DNA of 13,304 nucleotides from an uncultured Collinsella sp. Lineage in GTDB: Bacteria; Actinomycetota; Coriobacteriia; Coriobacteriales; Coriobacteriaceae. The position numbers were made by a program, and so were the translations under genes. This document shows, one piece after another, positions 6,097-12,868 of this stretch; the first letter of the stretch is position 1; the number at the start of each line of letters is the position of its first letter. The stretch spans positions 1-13,304 of the forward strand of contig CABUIY010000030.1 of assembly GCA_902491765.1 (NCBI GenBank), in the 5' to 3' direction. The notes below the pieces were generated by a model. That model did not search any database. It was not told where the DNA came from and saw nothing but the letters and a program-made list of their open reading frames with translations.

Positions 6097-6165
6097 GAGT
6101 TGCGGTGGAATAGGGACTGTTTGGTGCCCGAAAGGGCGATTTTAGTCCGTATTTCACCGCAACTT
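6097..6165. repeat. Long inverted repeat, copy 2 (right of the ATPase gene)
   Basis: Arms at 6097-6118 and 6144-6165 pair over 19 of 22 positions across a 25-nt spacer, which itself contains GCCC-GAAA-GGGC (6126-6137). It shares the AGTTGCGGTGGAATAG core, the following CTGTTT and the closing ACCGC-ACTTA pattern with the repeat at 4537-4609. It ends 2 nt before the stop codon of the convergent phosphatase gene and may also stop transcription there. Confidence 0.75.
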
Positions 6166-6167
6166 AT

Positions 6168-7169
6168 TTAGAGGGCGCTGAGGCTGGGGGTCCAGCCGAT
6201 GGTGGGGGTCGCGCCGTCGAGGGTCTCGTTGATGGTGGCGGCCATACCGGCGAGCAGGCTGTTCTCGCTTACGGTGAGCGTCTTGTAGCCGCCGGCACGC
6301 ATGAGTTCGCGGATCACCACGGCGCCAGCCAAGATCACGCCCGCGCGTTTGGGCTGTACACCCGGTAGCGCGGCGATGCCTTCCGCGTCCAACACAGACA
6401 TGCGCTCGATAGCGGCCGAGACCTGCTCCAGCGACAGCTCGCGTAGGTGAACAAAGCTCGAATCGTACGGTTCCAGCTCGTGGACCAGAGCCACCAGCGT
6501 AGTCACCGTGCCACCCACCGCGACCAGACGCTCGGCGCGCTCAAAGTCGCTGGGCAGGCCTTCAAAATAGGCGGCGAACTGCTCGCCTGCCCACGCGGCA
6601 GCGGCAGCAAGCTCGCCGCGTGCGGGTGGCAGCGTCGAGAAAAACCGCTCCGTCACGCGGCGGCAGCCAATGTCCAGCGAGCGCGTCCCTTCTAGCGCAA
6701 AGACGCCACGCTCCGGCGCATAGACGCCCGTCGCGAGCTCCGTGGATCCGCCGCCCGAATCGGCAACAATGATGCGCTCGCCGGCAAAGTCGTGCGCCAC
6801 GCCAAAAAACGTCAGGCGTGCCTCGACCTCGCCCGGAATCACCTGTGGCTCAAGCCCCAGATCGCGCAGGCCGTCCAGCAGCAGTGCTGCGTTGGACGCA
6901 TCACGCGCGGCGCTCGTGCAGGTGGTGCAGATGCACGCGGCCCCAAAGGCACGAGCCTCGTCCACAAACATGCGGCACGCAGCGAGCACGCGCTCAACGG
7001 CCGCCTCGCAAAAGCGGCCCGTCGCGTCCACGCCCTCACCCAGATCGGTAATCTCGGTATGCTTGGACGATTCCACGATTGCCCCGCCCTCGACCTGGGC
7101 CAACACCAGTCGCGACGACACCGTTCCCAGGTCGATCGCGGCCACCTTATAGCGTTTGCAATTTGTCAT
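6168..7169 (-). CDS. ppx: Ppx/GppA-family exopolyphosphatase-like phosphatase
   Basis: A 333-residue ASKHA-fold phosphatase. Relatives remove terminal phosphate from inorganic polyphosphate (Ppx) or convert pppGpp to ppGpp (GppA); the sequence alone does not decide between them. Visible are phosphate-1 motif AAIDLGTVSSRL (10-21), the GEVEA segment with the expected catalytic glutamate E114 (113-117), phosphate-2 motif VADSGGGSTELA (135-146), VGGTVTTL in the second lobe and PGVQPKRAGVILAG near the C-terminus. At about 330 residues it is the short form common in Actinobacteria, lacking the C-terminal HD-like domain of E. coli Ppx. GGGAG lies 6 nt before the ATG. It starts 20 nt after the division-protein gene, forming a two-gene unit; ppx near divIC and eno is an order I know from other Actinobacteria. 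Confidence 0.92.
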   Translation of the reverse strand: MTNCKRYKVAAIDLGTVSSRLVLAQVEGGAIVESSKHTEITDLGEGVDATGRFCEAAVERVLAACRMFVDEARAFGAACICTTCTSAARDASNAALLLDGLRDLGLEPQVIPGEVEARLTFFGVAHDFAGERIIVADSGGGSTELATGVYAPERGVFALEGTRSLDIGCRRVTERFFSTLPPARGELAAAAAWAGEQFAAYFEGLPSDFERAERLVAVGGTVTTLVALVHELEPYDSSFVHLRELSLEQVSAAIERMSVLDAEGIAALPGVQPKRAGVILAGAVVIRELMRAGGYKTLTVSENSLLAGMAATINETLDGATPTIGWTPSLSAL

Positions 7170-7189
7170 TGCGAGCTCCCCTCCGGGCG

Positions 7190-7960
7190 CTATTTGCCGT
7201 TGGACACGACCGTCTGACCCTCGACGCCGTTAAACCCAAACAGCATGTCGAGCGCTTGGATGTACCACGGCGCGTCCTTACCGACTTCTTCGATTTCCTT
7301 GGCCACTTCGCTGGCCTTCTTGGCGTTTGAGGACTTTTTGCTCGACGAGGCATCCGAATCGTCGTCCAGGCCCTGCACTTCAATCCTCTTCTCGCCGGGC
7401 ATCACCAGGCCCAGGTCCTCGGATGCCGCGTCCTTGATACCCTCCTCCGAGAGCAGCTTGTCGACGCTTTTTTGCAGGTCGTCGTTATATTGCTCGCGAA
7501 TCTCGACCTGCTTGGCCAAGATGTCGCTCGAGCGTTTTGCCACATACAGGTCGCGCACGGGGAAATACAGGCTCACAAGCGCCAGGGCGACGACAATGCC
7601 AACAAACAGCCCCCGCTGGGGACCGTGGGTAAAGTCGTAGATTGCCTTGACCACCGCGTTATCGTTGGCGTAATGCATGAAGTCCGAGCCCGAAAGACGG
7701 TTCGAGGGCCTACTCGGCTTTTCATGCGTTTGAGCCGAGGAACGCTGAGCATGCTCCGAGTGCGCCGGGCGCACCGAACGTAGCGGGCGGTCCGTCGACG
7801 TATTCACTTGAGCACGGGAGTGTGAGGTACTTGTCGGGCGCTGCGTGGAGCGGTCGGCGCCGGCGTAGGCGGACCCACCGAGCTGCACCGTGCGCGCACG
7901 GCGAGGCGACGGCTCACGCGAACCGGCGGAATAGTACCTGTTGTCGTAAATCTGATCCAT
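7190..7960 (-). CDS. divIC: DivIC/FtsB-like septum formation initiator
   Basis: A 256-residue bitopic division protein; family members link FtsL/FtsQ-type partners at the septum. Residues 1-110 are a basic, Ser/Arg/Thr-rich cytoplasmic tail, probably disordered. Residues 117-134 are the membrane helix, and 138-172 a coiled coil on the outside. Residues 173-193 hold the DivIC signature EGIKDAASEDLGLVMPGEKR. An acidic Ser/Lys-rich spacer and the C-terminal helix PWYIQALDMLFGF follow. The ATG at 7960 is preceded by AAGG at 5 nt; an open frame continues upstream to 8086 but crosses the promoter and the eno terminator region. The tail makes it longer than the classic 100-150-residue DivIC. The position between eno and ppx supports the assignment. 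Confidence 0.88.
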   Translation of the reverse strand: MDQIYDNRYYSAGSREPSPRRARTVQLGGSAYAGADRSTQRPTSTSHSRAQVNTSTDRPLRSVRPAHSEHAQRSSAQTHEKPSRPSNRLSGSDFMHYANDNAVVKAIYDFTHGPQRGLFVGIVVALALVSLYFPVRDLYVAKRSSDILAKQVEIREQYNDDLQKSVDKLLSEEGIKDAASEDLGLVMPGEKRIEVQGLDDDSDASSSKKSSNAKKASEVAKEIEEVGKDAPWYIQALDMLFGFNGVEGQTVVSNGK

Positions 7961-8003
7961 GTGCGCCTTGTGCGGTTGAGGTTTGTTTGCGCTAAGTATT
8001 CTA

Positions 8004-8012
8004 GTTATAGCA
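8004..8012 (-). promoter_or_regulatory. Candidate extended -10 promoter for divIC-ppx
   Basis: On the minus strand TGCTATAAC (8012-8004) has the TG-N extension plus a 5/6 -10 box. It sits between the eno terminator and the division gene, giving a leader of about 35-40 nt. No -35 of good quality is seen, as is usual for extended -10 promoters. Confidence 0.45.
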
Positions 8013-8051
8013 CGAGCGCCCGCGCCGCCTTCGCCAGCCTTTGCTCGACAT

Positions 8052-8083
8052 AAAAAAGGCGCTGAGTCATATGGCCCAGCGCC
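8052..8083 (-). terminator. Intrinsic terminator of eno
   Basis: On the minus strand GGCGCTG (8083-8077) pairs with CAGCGCC (8064-8058) in a perfect 7-bp GC-rich stem with a 12-nt loop, followed by six T (8057-8052). It lies 73 nt after the enolase stop and separates eno from divIC-ppx. Confidence 0.88.
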
Positions 8084-8156
8084 CAATGGTGCTCAACAGC
8101 GCCCGGCTGGAGCAAGGCAAATCCGAGTCTTCCCCGCCCCCGCGACCTCCGCGTGC

Positions 8157-9446
8157 CTAGCGAATGTTGTAGAACGCGGCCTTGCCGGCGTAGCGCGCAC
8201 TGCCCTCGAGCTCGTCCTCGATGCGGATGAGCTGGTTGTACTTGGCGATGCGATCGCTGCGGCACGGGGCGCCCGACTTGATCTGGCCGGCGTTGACGCC
8301 CACGACCAGGTCGGCGATCGTGGAGTCCTCGGTCTCGCCGGAGCGGTGACTCACGATGCAGGCGTAGCCGGCCTCCTTGGCGGTCTCGATGGCCTCGAGC
8401 GACTCGGTGAGCGTACCGATCTGGTTGACCTTGACCAGGATCGCGTTGGCGGCACCAAGCTCGATGCCCTTCTTGAGGCGCTCGGTGTTGGTGACGAACA
8501 GGTCGTCGCCTACGAGCTGCACCTTATTGCCAATGCGGCGGGTAAGCTCGACCCAGCCGTCCCAGTCCTCCTCGGCCATGCCGTCCTCGATGGAGATGAT
8601 GGGATAAGTGTCGACGAGCTTCTCCCAGTAATCGACCATCTGGGCGCTCGTGTACTCAACGCCCTCGCCCTTGAGCTCGTACATACCGGTCTCAGCGTTG
8701 TAGAACTCGGTCGAGGCCGGGTCCATGGCGTACATGAAGTCGACGCCGGGCTTAAAGTCGGCTTTCTCCACGGCCTTGGTGATATACTCGAACGGCTCGG
8801 CATTGGTCTTGAGGTTGGGCGCAAAGCCGCCCTCGTCGCCCACGCCGCCGCCCAGGCCGGCCTCGTGCAGCACGCCCTTGAGGGTGTGGTAGACCTCGGC
8901 GCACCAACGCAGGCCCTCGGCAAAGCTCGGGGCGCCCACCGGCATGATCATAAACTCCTGGAAGTCAACGTTATTGTCGGCATGCACGCCGCCGTTGAGG
9001 ATGTTCATCATGGGCGTGGGCAGCAGATGGGCGTTGACGCCGCCCAGGTACTGGTACAGTGACAGGCCCGCCGACTCGGCAGCGGCGCGGGCGACGGCCA
9101 GCGACACGCCCAGGATGGCGTTGGCACCGAGCTTGGTCTTGTTGGGGGTACCGTCCGCGGCAATCAGCGCGGCATCGACGGCGCGCTGGTCGAAGGCGTC
9201 GAGGCCCACGACGGCGTTAGCGCACTCGTTGTTGACGTGCTCGACGGCCTGCGAAACGCCCTTGCCCAGGTAGCGGCCCTTGTCGCCATCGCGCAGCTCG
9301 CAGGCCTCAAAGGCGCCGGTCGAAGCACCCGAAGGCACCATTGCGCGGCCAAAGCTGCCGTCCTCGAGCACGACCTCGACCTCGACGGTGGGATTGCCGC
9401 GGCTGTCGAGCACCTCGCGACCGTAGACGTCCAAAATATCGCTCAT
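8157..9446 (-). CDS. eno: Enolase (phosphopyruvate hydratase)
   Basis: A 429-residue glycolytic enzyme that interconverts 2-phosphoglycerate and phosphoenolpyruvate with Mg2+; cytoplasmic, sometimes displayed on the surface or part of the RNA degradosome. The length is standard. Visible landmarks are VLDSRGNPTVEV (12-23), the mobile loop VPSGASTG (37-44), H155 in GGVHADNN, E164, E205 in GVGDEGGFAP (general acid), metal ligands D242, E287 (SIEDGMAEEDW) and D314 (LVGDDLFVTN), general base K339 (ILVKVNQIG), SHRSGETEDSTIAD (366-379) and K390 in GQIKSGAPCRSDR. No essential residue is missing. GGGAG lies 5-6 nt before the ATG. It is transcribed alone, with its own leader (9447-9570) and a strong terminator. 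Confidence 0.98.
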   Translation of the reverse strand: MSDILDVYGREVLDSRGNPTVEVEVVLEDGSFGRAMVPSGASTGAFEACELRDGDKGRYLGKGVSQAVEHVNNECANAVVGLDAFDQRAVDAALIAADGTPNKTKLGANAILGVSLAVARAAAESAGLSLYQYLGGVNAHLLPTPMMNILNGGVHADNNVDFQEFMIMPVGAPSFAEGLRWCAEVYHTLKGVLHEAGLGGGVGDEGGFAPNLKTNAEPFEYITKAVEKADFKPGVDFMYAMDPASTEFYNAETGMYELKGEGVEYTSAQMVDYWEKLVDTYPIISIEDGMAEEDWDGWVELTRRIGNKVQLVGDDLFVTNTERLKKGIELGAANAILVKVNQIGTLTESLEAIETAKEAGYACIVSHRSGETEDSTIADLVVGVNAGQIKSGAPCRSDRIAKYNQLIRIEDELEGSARYAGKAAFYNIR

Positions 9447-9497
9447 GTTGTCTCCCTCTCACTTGGAAACGTAGTGGATGCAAGCGACTGACCGACT

Positions 9498-9514
9498 GTG
9501 CACCGTCGGTGCAC
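9498..9514 (-). promoter_or_regulatory. Perfect dyad in the eno leader
   Basis: GTGCACCG and CGGTGCAC flank a single central base, a perfect 17-bp dyad about 50 nt upstream of the enolase ATG. ACCGAC (9491-9496) can instead pair with GTCGGT (9505-9510), an overlapping and mutually exclusive stem. It could be an operator or an mRNA switch; the role is unknown. Confidence 0.45.
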
Positions 9515-9519
9515 CTCCG

Positions 9520-9564
9520 TAAGTTAGCCATGTCGCACTTTTTGCATTATGCCCTAAGTTAGCC
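9520..9564 (-). promoter_or_regulatory. Candidate eno promoter region with direct repeats
   Basis: GGCTAACTTA occurs twice on the minus strand (9564-9555 and 9529-9520), 35 nt apart start to start. Between them lies CATAAT (9551-9546), a 5/6 -10 box inside the near-palindrome GCATTATGC (9544-9552). A repressor or activator binding both copies would bracket the -10 box. No convincing -35 is seen. Confidence 0.4.
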
Positions 9565-9585
9565 GAGGGATACACTTGATTTTCG

Positions 9586-9631
9586 AAAAATTTAGCGGGA
9601 ACGATGAGGCGCGTCAGCCCGTCGTTCCCGC
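9586..9631 (-). terminator. Intrinsic terminator of mazG
   Basis: On the minus strand GCGGGAACGA (9631-9622) pairs perfectly with TCGTTCCCGC (9604-9595) across a 17-nt loop, followed by TAAATTTTT (9594-9586). It begins 5 nt after the mazG stop. Confidence 0.85.
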
Positions 9632-9635
9632 AGTC

Positions 9636-10496
9636 TTACTCCTCCGCCTTTGCGGCATCCCACAGGTCGTTGAGGCCGTGGGTCGAAAGCTCGGCAAGAT
9701 CCACGTGGGCATCGGCCGCCATCTGCTCCATCGCGGCCCAGCGGCGGCGGAACTTTGCCGTACTGGCACGGAGGGCGCTCTCGGCGTCAATGCCCTCCTT
9801 GCGCGCAACGTTGACCAGGGCAAAGAGCAGGTCGCCGTACTCCATCTCGCGCTCGGGCGAGCCAGGGGCCTCGGCCTCAAACTCGGCACGCTCCTCGGCG
9901 ACCTCGTCCCACACGTCCTGGACCGTCTCCCACTCAAAGCCCACGGCCGCTGCCTTGCGCGACACCTTCTGGGCCTGCATCAGCGCCGGCAGTTGCGTGG
10001 GCACGCCGTCGAGCAGGCCCTCGGGCGCAGCCTCGCCTGCCGCCACGGCCTTGTCCTTGGCAGCCTTCTCGGCAAGCTTGACCTCGTCCCAAATCTTGAG
10101 CACCTCGTCGGAGCTCTCGGCATCTGCATCGCCAAACACGTGCGGGTGGCGACGGATGAGCTTAGCGTCGATATCGCGTGCCACGTCGGCCAGCGTAAAC
10201 TCACCGGTGTCCGCCGCAATCTGCGCATGCAGTACCACCTGCATGAGCACGTCGCCCAGCTCCTCGCGTAGGTGCGCCGCGTCGTCCGCCTCAATACAGT
10301 CGAGCGCCTCGTAGGCCTCCTCGATCATGTTCTTGCCGATGCTCTGATGCGTCTGTTCGCGATCCCACGGGCAGCCATCGGGCTGACGCAGACGCCAGAT
10401 GGTCTGCACCAGATGTTGCAGCTCGGCCGACGCATCTACCAGCGTGGACAGGTCGCGCGAACCCTCGGCATTTTGCTGAGCCATGTGCTGCGCCAT
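9636..10496 (-). CDS. mazG: Nucleoside triphosphate pyrophosphohydrolase MazG
   Basis: A 286-residue house-cleaning enzyme that hydrolyses NTPs or dNTPs, including damaged ones, to NMP and PPi; in E. coli it also affects ppGpp. Two MazG modules are visible. In the N-terminal module CPWDREQTH (42-50) is followed by IEEAYE with metal ligands E59, E60 and E63, and by EELGDVLMQV with E79 and D82. RRHPHVFGD follows near 115. The C-terminal module has the weaker EMEYGDLLFALVNVAR. The protein is slightly longer than the E. coli enzyme (263) because of an N-terminal tail (1-20). An excellent GGAGG lies 7 nt before the ATG, inside the end of the upstream yfcE gene. The two genes are separated by only 2 nt and must be co-translated. 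A terminator follows at once. Confidence 0.96.
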   Translation of the reverse strand: MAQHMAQQNAEGSRDLSTLVDASAELQHLVQTIWRLRQPDGCPWDREQTHQSIGKNMIEEAYEALDCIEADDAAHLREELGDVLMQVVLHAQIAADTGEFTLADVARDIDAKLIRRHPHVFGDADAESSDEVLKIWDEVKLAEKAAKDKAVAAGEAAPEGLLDGVPTQLPALMQAQKVSRKAAAVGFEWETVQDVWDEVAEERAEFEAEAPGSPEREMEYGDLLFALVNVARKEGIDAESALRASTAKFRRRWAAMEQMAADAHVDLAELSTHGLNDLWDAAKAEE

Positions 10497-10498
10497 GG

Positions 10499-11047
10499 TT
10501 ATTCCTCCTCCAGGATCACATGGCGGAACGCGCCGTCCTCGTAGATGCCGTAGCTGTGCGTGCCGTCCTTGGGAATGCTCACGCTACCGGGGTTGAAGAG
10601 CCACAGGCCCGGGTGCGCGGCGCTTTCCTCGTTAACCTTGATGTGCGTATGACCGTAGACGAGCGCGGAGCCCTCGGGCAGCGCGGGCGCGTGGTCGACG
10701 CTGTTGTGCATGCCGGCGCCAAAGACATGGCCGTGCGTCAGGAACAGCTCGCGGCCGGTCTCGTCGAACAGCGTGGCGTAGTCGGCCATGACGGGGAAGT
10801 CGAGCACCATCTGGTCGACCTCGGCGTCGCAGTTGCCACGCACCGCGATGATGCGGTCGGCCAGGGCCTTGAGCAGCGGGATTACGCGCTTGGGGGCGTA
10901 ATCGCGCGGCAGGTCGTTGCGCGGACCGTGGTAGAGCAGGTCGCCCAGCAGCACGATGCGGTCGGCCTGCTCGGCTTCGATGGCGGCGACCAGGCGCTCG
11001 GCCCAGTATGCCGAGCCGTGGATGTCGGAGGCGATGAGGTATTTCAT
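10499..11047 (-). CDS. yfcE: YfcE-type metallophosphoesterase (phosphodiesterase)
   Basis: A 182-residue calcineurin-like phosphoesterase of the YfcE/MJ0936 group; characterised relatives hydrolyse artificial phosphodiesters with Mn2+, and the natural substrate is unknown. All metal-site motifs are present: D8 and H10 (ASDIHGS), D36 (LLGDLLYHGPRN), N72 (VRGNCD), H105 (LTHGHVFG), and H133/H135 (YGHTH). NPGSVSIPKDG is the characteristic late motif. The length fits the family. AAAGGA lies 7 nt before the ATG. It is translationally linked to mazG (2-nt gap), and the LarC-like gene ends 73 nt upstream, so the three may form one operon. A nucleotide- or phosphate-handling role is inferred from mazG. 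Confidence 0.94.
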   Translation of the reverse strand: MKYLIASDIHGSAYWAERLVAAIEAEQADRIVLLGDLLYHGPRNDLPRDYAPKRVIPLLKALADRIIAVRGNCDAEVDQMVLDFPVMADYATLFDETGRELFLTHGHVFGAGMHNSVDHAPALPEGSALVYGHTHIKVNEESAAHPGLWLFNPGSVSIPKDGTHSYGIYEDGAFRHVILEEE

Positions 11048-11120
11048 GGGAAGATCCTTTCGAATGGGGTTGATGGGGGCTGAATACGGGGTCCGGCGGA
11101 TGTGGAGCCCATCTACCGTG

Positions 11121-11606
11121 TTACTCGAATCGCAGCACCGCGCTCTGAGCCGCCTGCATCACGCGTTGGAGCGGCACGTCATGTTCGCGGGCAAGACGGG
11201 CGCAATCCTCGTACTCGGGAGCCGCGCGTTTGCTGCCGTCGGGCAGGGTCGCCACCTTAACGGATACCTCGCCCCAAGGCGTTGTCACCTGCTCGAATCG
11301 GCGCGGCAGGCAAACGCGTTCCATCACCTGGCGACGAACGGCGTTGGTCGTGGTCTCCAAAAAGATAATCGTCTGCAGGCGCTCTATATCCTCATGCGAG
11401 CAGATCACCTGCAGCTGCCAGCCGGGGCGTCCTTTTTTGCAATAGAGCGGCAGCCAGTGCACCTCGCGGGCGCCGGCCTCACGCAGGCGGTCGGCAGCAT
11501 AGGCGAGTACCTCGGGCGACGCATCGTCGATGTCGCACTCCAGCTTGACGATGGTCTCGGGCGCATCGGTCTCGCGGGACAGCGGAGATGTACTTCCACG
11601 TTGCAT
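11121..11606 (-). CDS. larC: LarC C-terminal-domain protein (stand-alone LarC2-like)
   Basis: A 161-residue protein matching only the C-terminal half of LarC (about 400 residues), the enzyme that inserts nickel into the pincer cofactor of lactate racemase in a CTP-dependent reaction. Recognisable elements are ECDIDDASPEVLAYAADRL (23-41), YCKKGRPG (55-62), LETTTNAVRRQ (83-93), WGEVSVKVATLPDGSKRAAP (111-130) and EYEDCARLA (131-139). The N-terminal LarC1 domain is absent and I find no trace of it upstream. In Lactobacillus plantarum LarC is made from two reading frames by programmed frameshifting; here nothing suggests that. ATG 11606 is chosen because GGAAAGGA (11617-11624) precedes it; an in-frame GTG at 11645 has no ribosome-binding site. 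Whether it can work alone is unknown. Confidence 0.85.
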   Translation of the reverse strand: MQRGSTSPLSRETDAPETIVKLECDIDDASPEVLAYAADRLREAGAREVHWLPLYCKKGRPGWQLQVICSHEDIERLQTIIFLETTTNAVRRQVMERVCLPRRFEQVTTPWGEVSVKVATLPDGSKRAAPEYEDCARLAREHDVPLQRVMQAAQSAVLRFE

Positions 11607-11956
11607 ACGGTCCGGTTCCTTTCCGCGCGGGCTCGTTTTGTTCACTCAAACGCTAGCACATCGCGGGCGGCGTGGGGGCGGCGTCATGGGATGGGCGGGA
11701 CTTTTGCCCGTCGCGGACGTCGGCGTGCGCCGGGATCGTCCTCGCCCCTATCCAAACGTGTACGGCAGCCTCCAAACACGTCATTTTTTGCAGCTTTTGG
11801 AGGCTGACGTACACGTTTTGAGGCAGGGTCGATGTCGTGCGGCAGCCCTTGCGCGCCGCCTGCCCTTTCCAGTCGGTTTCGACTTGTGGCGTTCCCGGCG
11901 CGCCAGGGGTCGCGCCATTACAATGAAGCGGATTCGCTTGACGCAAAGGAGCCGCT
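11607..11956. other. 350-bp intergenic region between divergent genes
   Basis: This region separates the LarC2-like gene (-) from the PHP gene (+). It holds the large palindrome at 11752-11820 and the ribosome-binding sites of both genes, with AAAGGAG directly before the PHP gene. A possible -10 box TACAAT (11919-11924) serves the PHP gene, without a clear -35. I see no coding sequence in it: the open frames crossing it run antisense to neighbours or lack a start with a ribosome-binding site. Confidence 0.6.
11752..11820. repeat. Large imperfect palindrome (25-nt arms)
   Basis: Arms at 11752-11776 and 11796-11820 pair over 23 of 25 positions around a 19-nt loop containing TTTTTT. The inner half is GCAGCCTCCAAA/TTTGGAGGCTG and the outer half AACGTGTACG/CGTACACGTT, so two dyads are nested. 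No strong T tract follows on either strand, so it is not a typical terminator. It differs in sequence from the inverted repeats at 4537 and 6097. A dispersed repeat family or a regulator site is possible. Confidence 0.75.
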
Positions 11957-12868
11957 ATGCCCATGTGCCCGCTGGTCGATTGCCATACCCACACCTCGTT
12001 TTCGGACGGGCATGCCTCGTTTGAGGACAACGTTCGCGCCGCTGCTGCGGCCAGCTGCCGCGTCATGGTCTCGACCGACCATCTCACCCTGCCCGCCAGC
12101 ATGGACGCCAACTGCGAAGTGCAGGTTGTCGAGGGCGACCTGCCGGCACATCGTCTGGCCTTTGAGGACGCCCGCAAACTCGCCGCGCAGATTGCGCCGG
12201 AGCTCGAGCTTATCTATGGCTTTGAATGCGATTGGTACGAGGGCTGCGAGCCTTTGGTCGAGCGCTGGTCCCGAGGCGCCGTCGTGCGCCTGGGCAGTGT
12301 GCATTGGATTGGTAACCCAGGCGATATTGCGGCAGGTGCTGCGGGCACGGCGGGGACGGAGGACGTCGCTCGTCCCGATACGCCCGATTCGCGCTGCGGC
12401 TGGATCGACGATGACGCCAATCTGCATGTTTGGGAAAACTTAGGCGTGCGCGGCGTGTGGGAGCGCTATGTCGATGACTGGTGCCGCGCCTGCGAGAGCC
12501 CGCTCAACTTTGATGTGATGGCTCACCCCGACCTGGTCATGCGCTTTTCGAAGGAAGGCTTTGCGCCCGATTTTGACCCCGCACCGTTTTGGCAGCAGAT
12601 GGCCGAGTGCGCGCACGATACGGGCCGCCGCGTTGAGGTCTCGACCGCCGCACCGCGCAAGGGGCTCGACGACTACTACCCCGCAACCGGTCTTTTGCGC
12701 TGCTTTGCCCATGCCGAGGTGCCGATCACTTTTGGCTCGGACGCGCACCGCGCCTGTGATATCTGCTGGATCATCCGCGAGGCCCAGGCCCACGCCTACG
12801 ACTGCGGTTATCGAACCTTCGACATCCCCCACCTCACCGGAGAATGGGAGTCCACGCCCCTCGCCTAA
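11957..12868 (+). CDS. PHP-family phosphatase, histidinol-phosphatase-like
   Basis: A 303-residue PHP-domain metal-dependent hydrolase; HisJ/HisK-type relatives remove phosphate from L-histidinol phosphate in histidine synthesis. Metal-ligand motifs appear in order: DCHTHTSFSDG (H10, H12, D17), STDH (H42), GFECDW (E90), GSVHWIG (H116), MAHPD (H190) and FGSDAH (D262, H264). This full set fits an active trinuclear site. Residues 121-155, between GSVHWIG and the next helix, form a loop rich in Gly/Ala/Asp that looks like an insertion. AAAGGAG lies 5 nt before the ATG. It stands opposite hisE-hisI with the stop codons abutting, which supports a histidine-pathway role, though other PHP substrates cannot be excluded. 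Confidence 0.88.
   Translation: MPMCPLVDCHTHTSFSDGHASFEDNVRAAAAASCRVMVSTDHLTLPASMDANCEVQVVEGDLPAHRLAFEDARKLAAQIAPELELIYGFECDWYEGCEPLVERWSRGAVVRLGSVHWIGNPGDIAAGAAGTAGTEDVARPDTPDSRCGWIDDDANLHVWENLGVRGVWERYVDDWCRACESPLNFDVMAHPDLVMRFSKEGFAPDFDPAPFWQQMAECAHDTGRRVEVSTAAPRKGLDDYYPATGLLRCFAHAEVPITFGSDAHRACDICWIIREAQAHAYDCGYRTFDIPHLTGEWESTPLA

Noticed and set aside
7983..9062. 359-codon plus-strand open frame opposite enolase
   Set aside because: It is antisense to an unmistakable eno gene, its product is low-complexity Leu/Val/Gly/Ala and recognisable as no family, and it has no ribosome-binding site. GC-rich genes commonly leave such mirror frames.
9460..9515. Possible 14-codon leader peptide in the eno 5' UTR (GTG start, GGAGG upstream)
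   Set aside because: The spacing of the ribosome-binding site is long, the peptide lacks runs of regulatory codons, and the same bases are better explained as the GTGCAC dyad.
9604..10314. 236-codon plus-strand open frame
   Set aside because: Antisense to mazG, Ser/Ala-rich mirror frame, and it starts inside the mazG terminator hairpin.
10520..11083. 187-codon plus-strand open frame
   Set aside because: Antisense to the YfcE-type gene, whose metal motifs are all intact; no family features.
11646..11956. Hidden larC1 upstream of the LarC2-like gene
   Set aside because: I read all minus-strand frames there and find no LarC1-like motifs; the stretch is interrupted by the palindrome.
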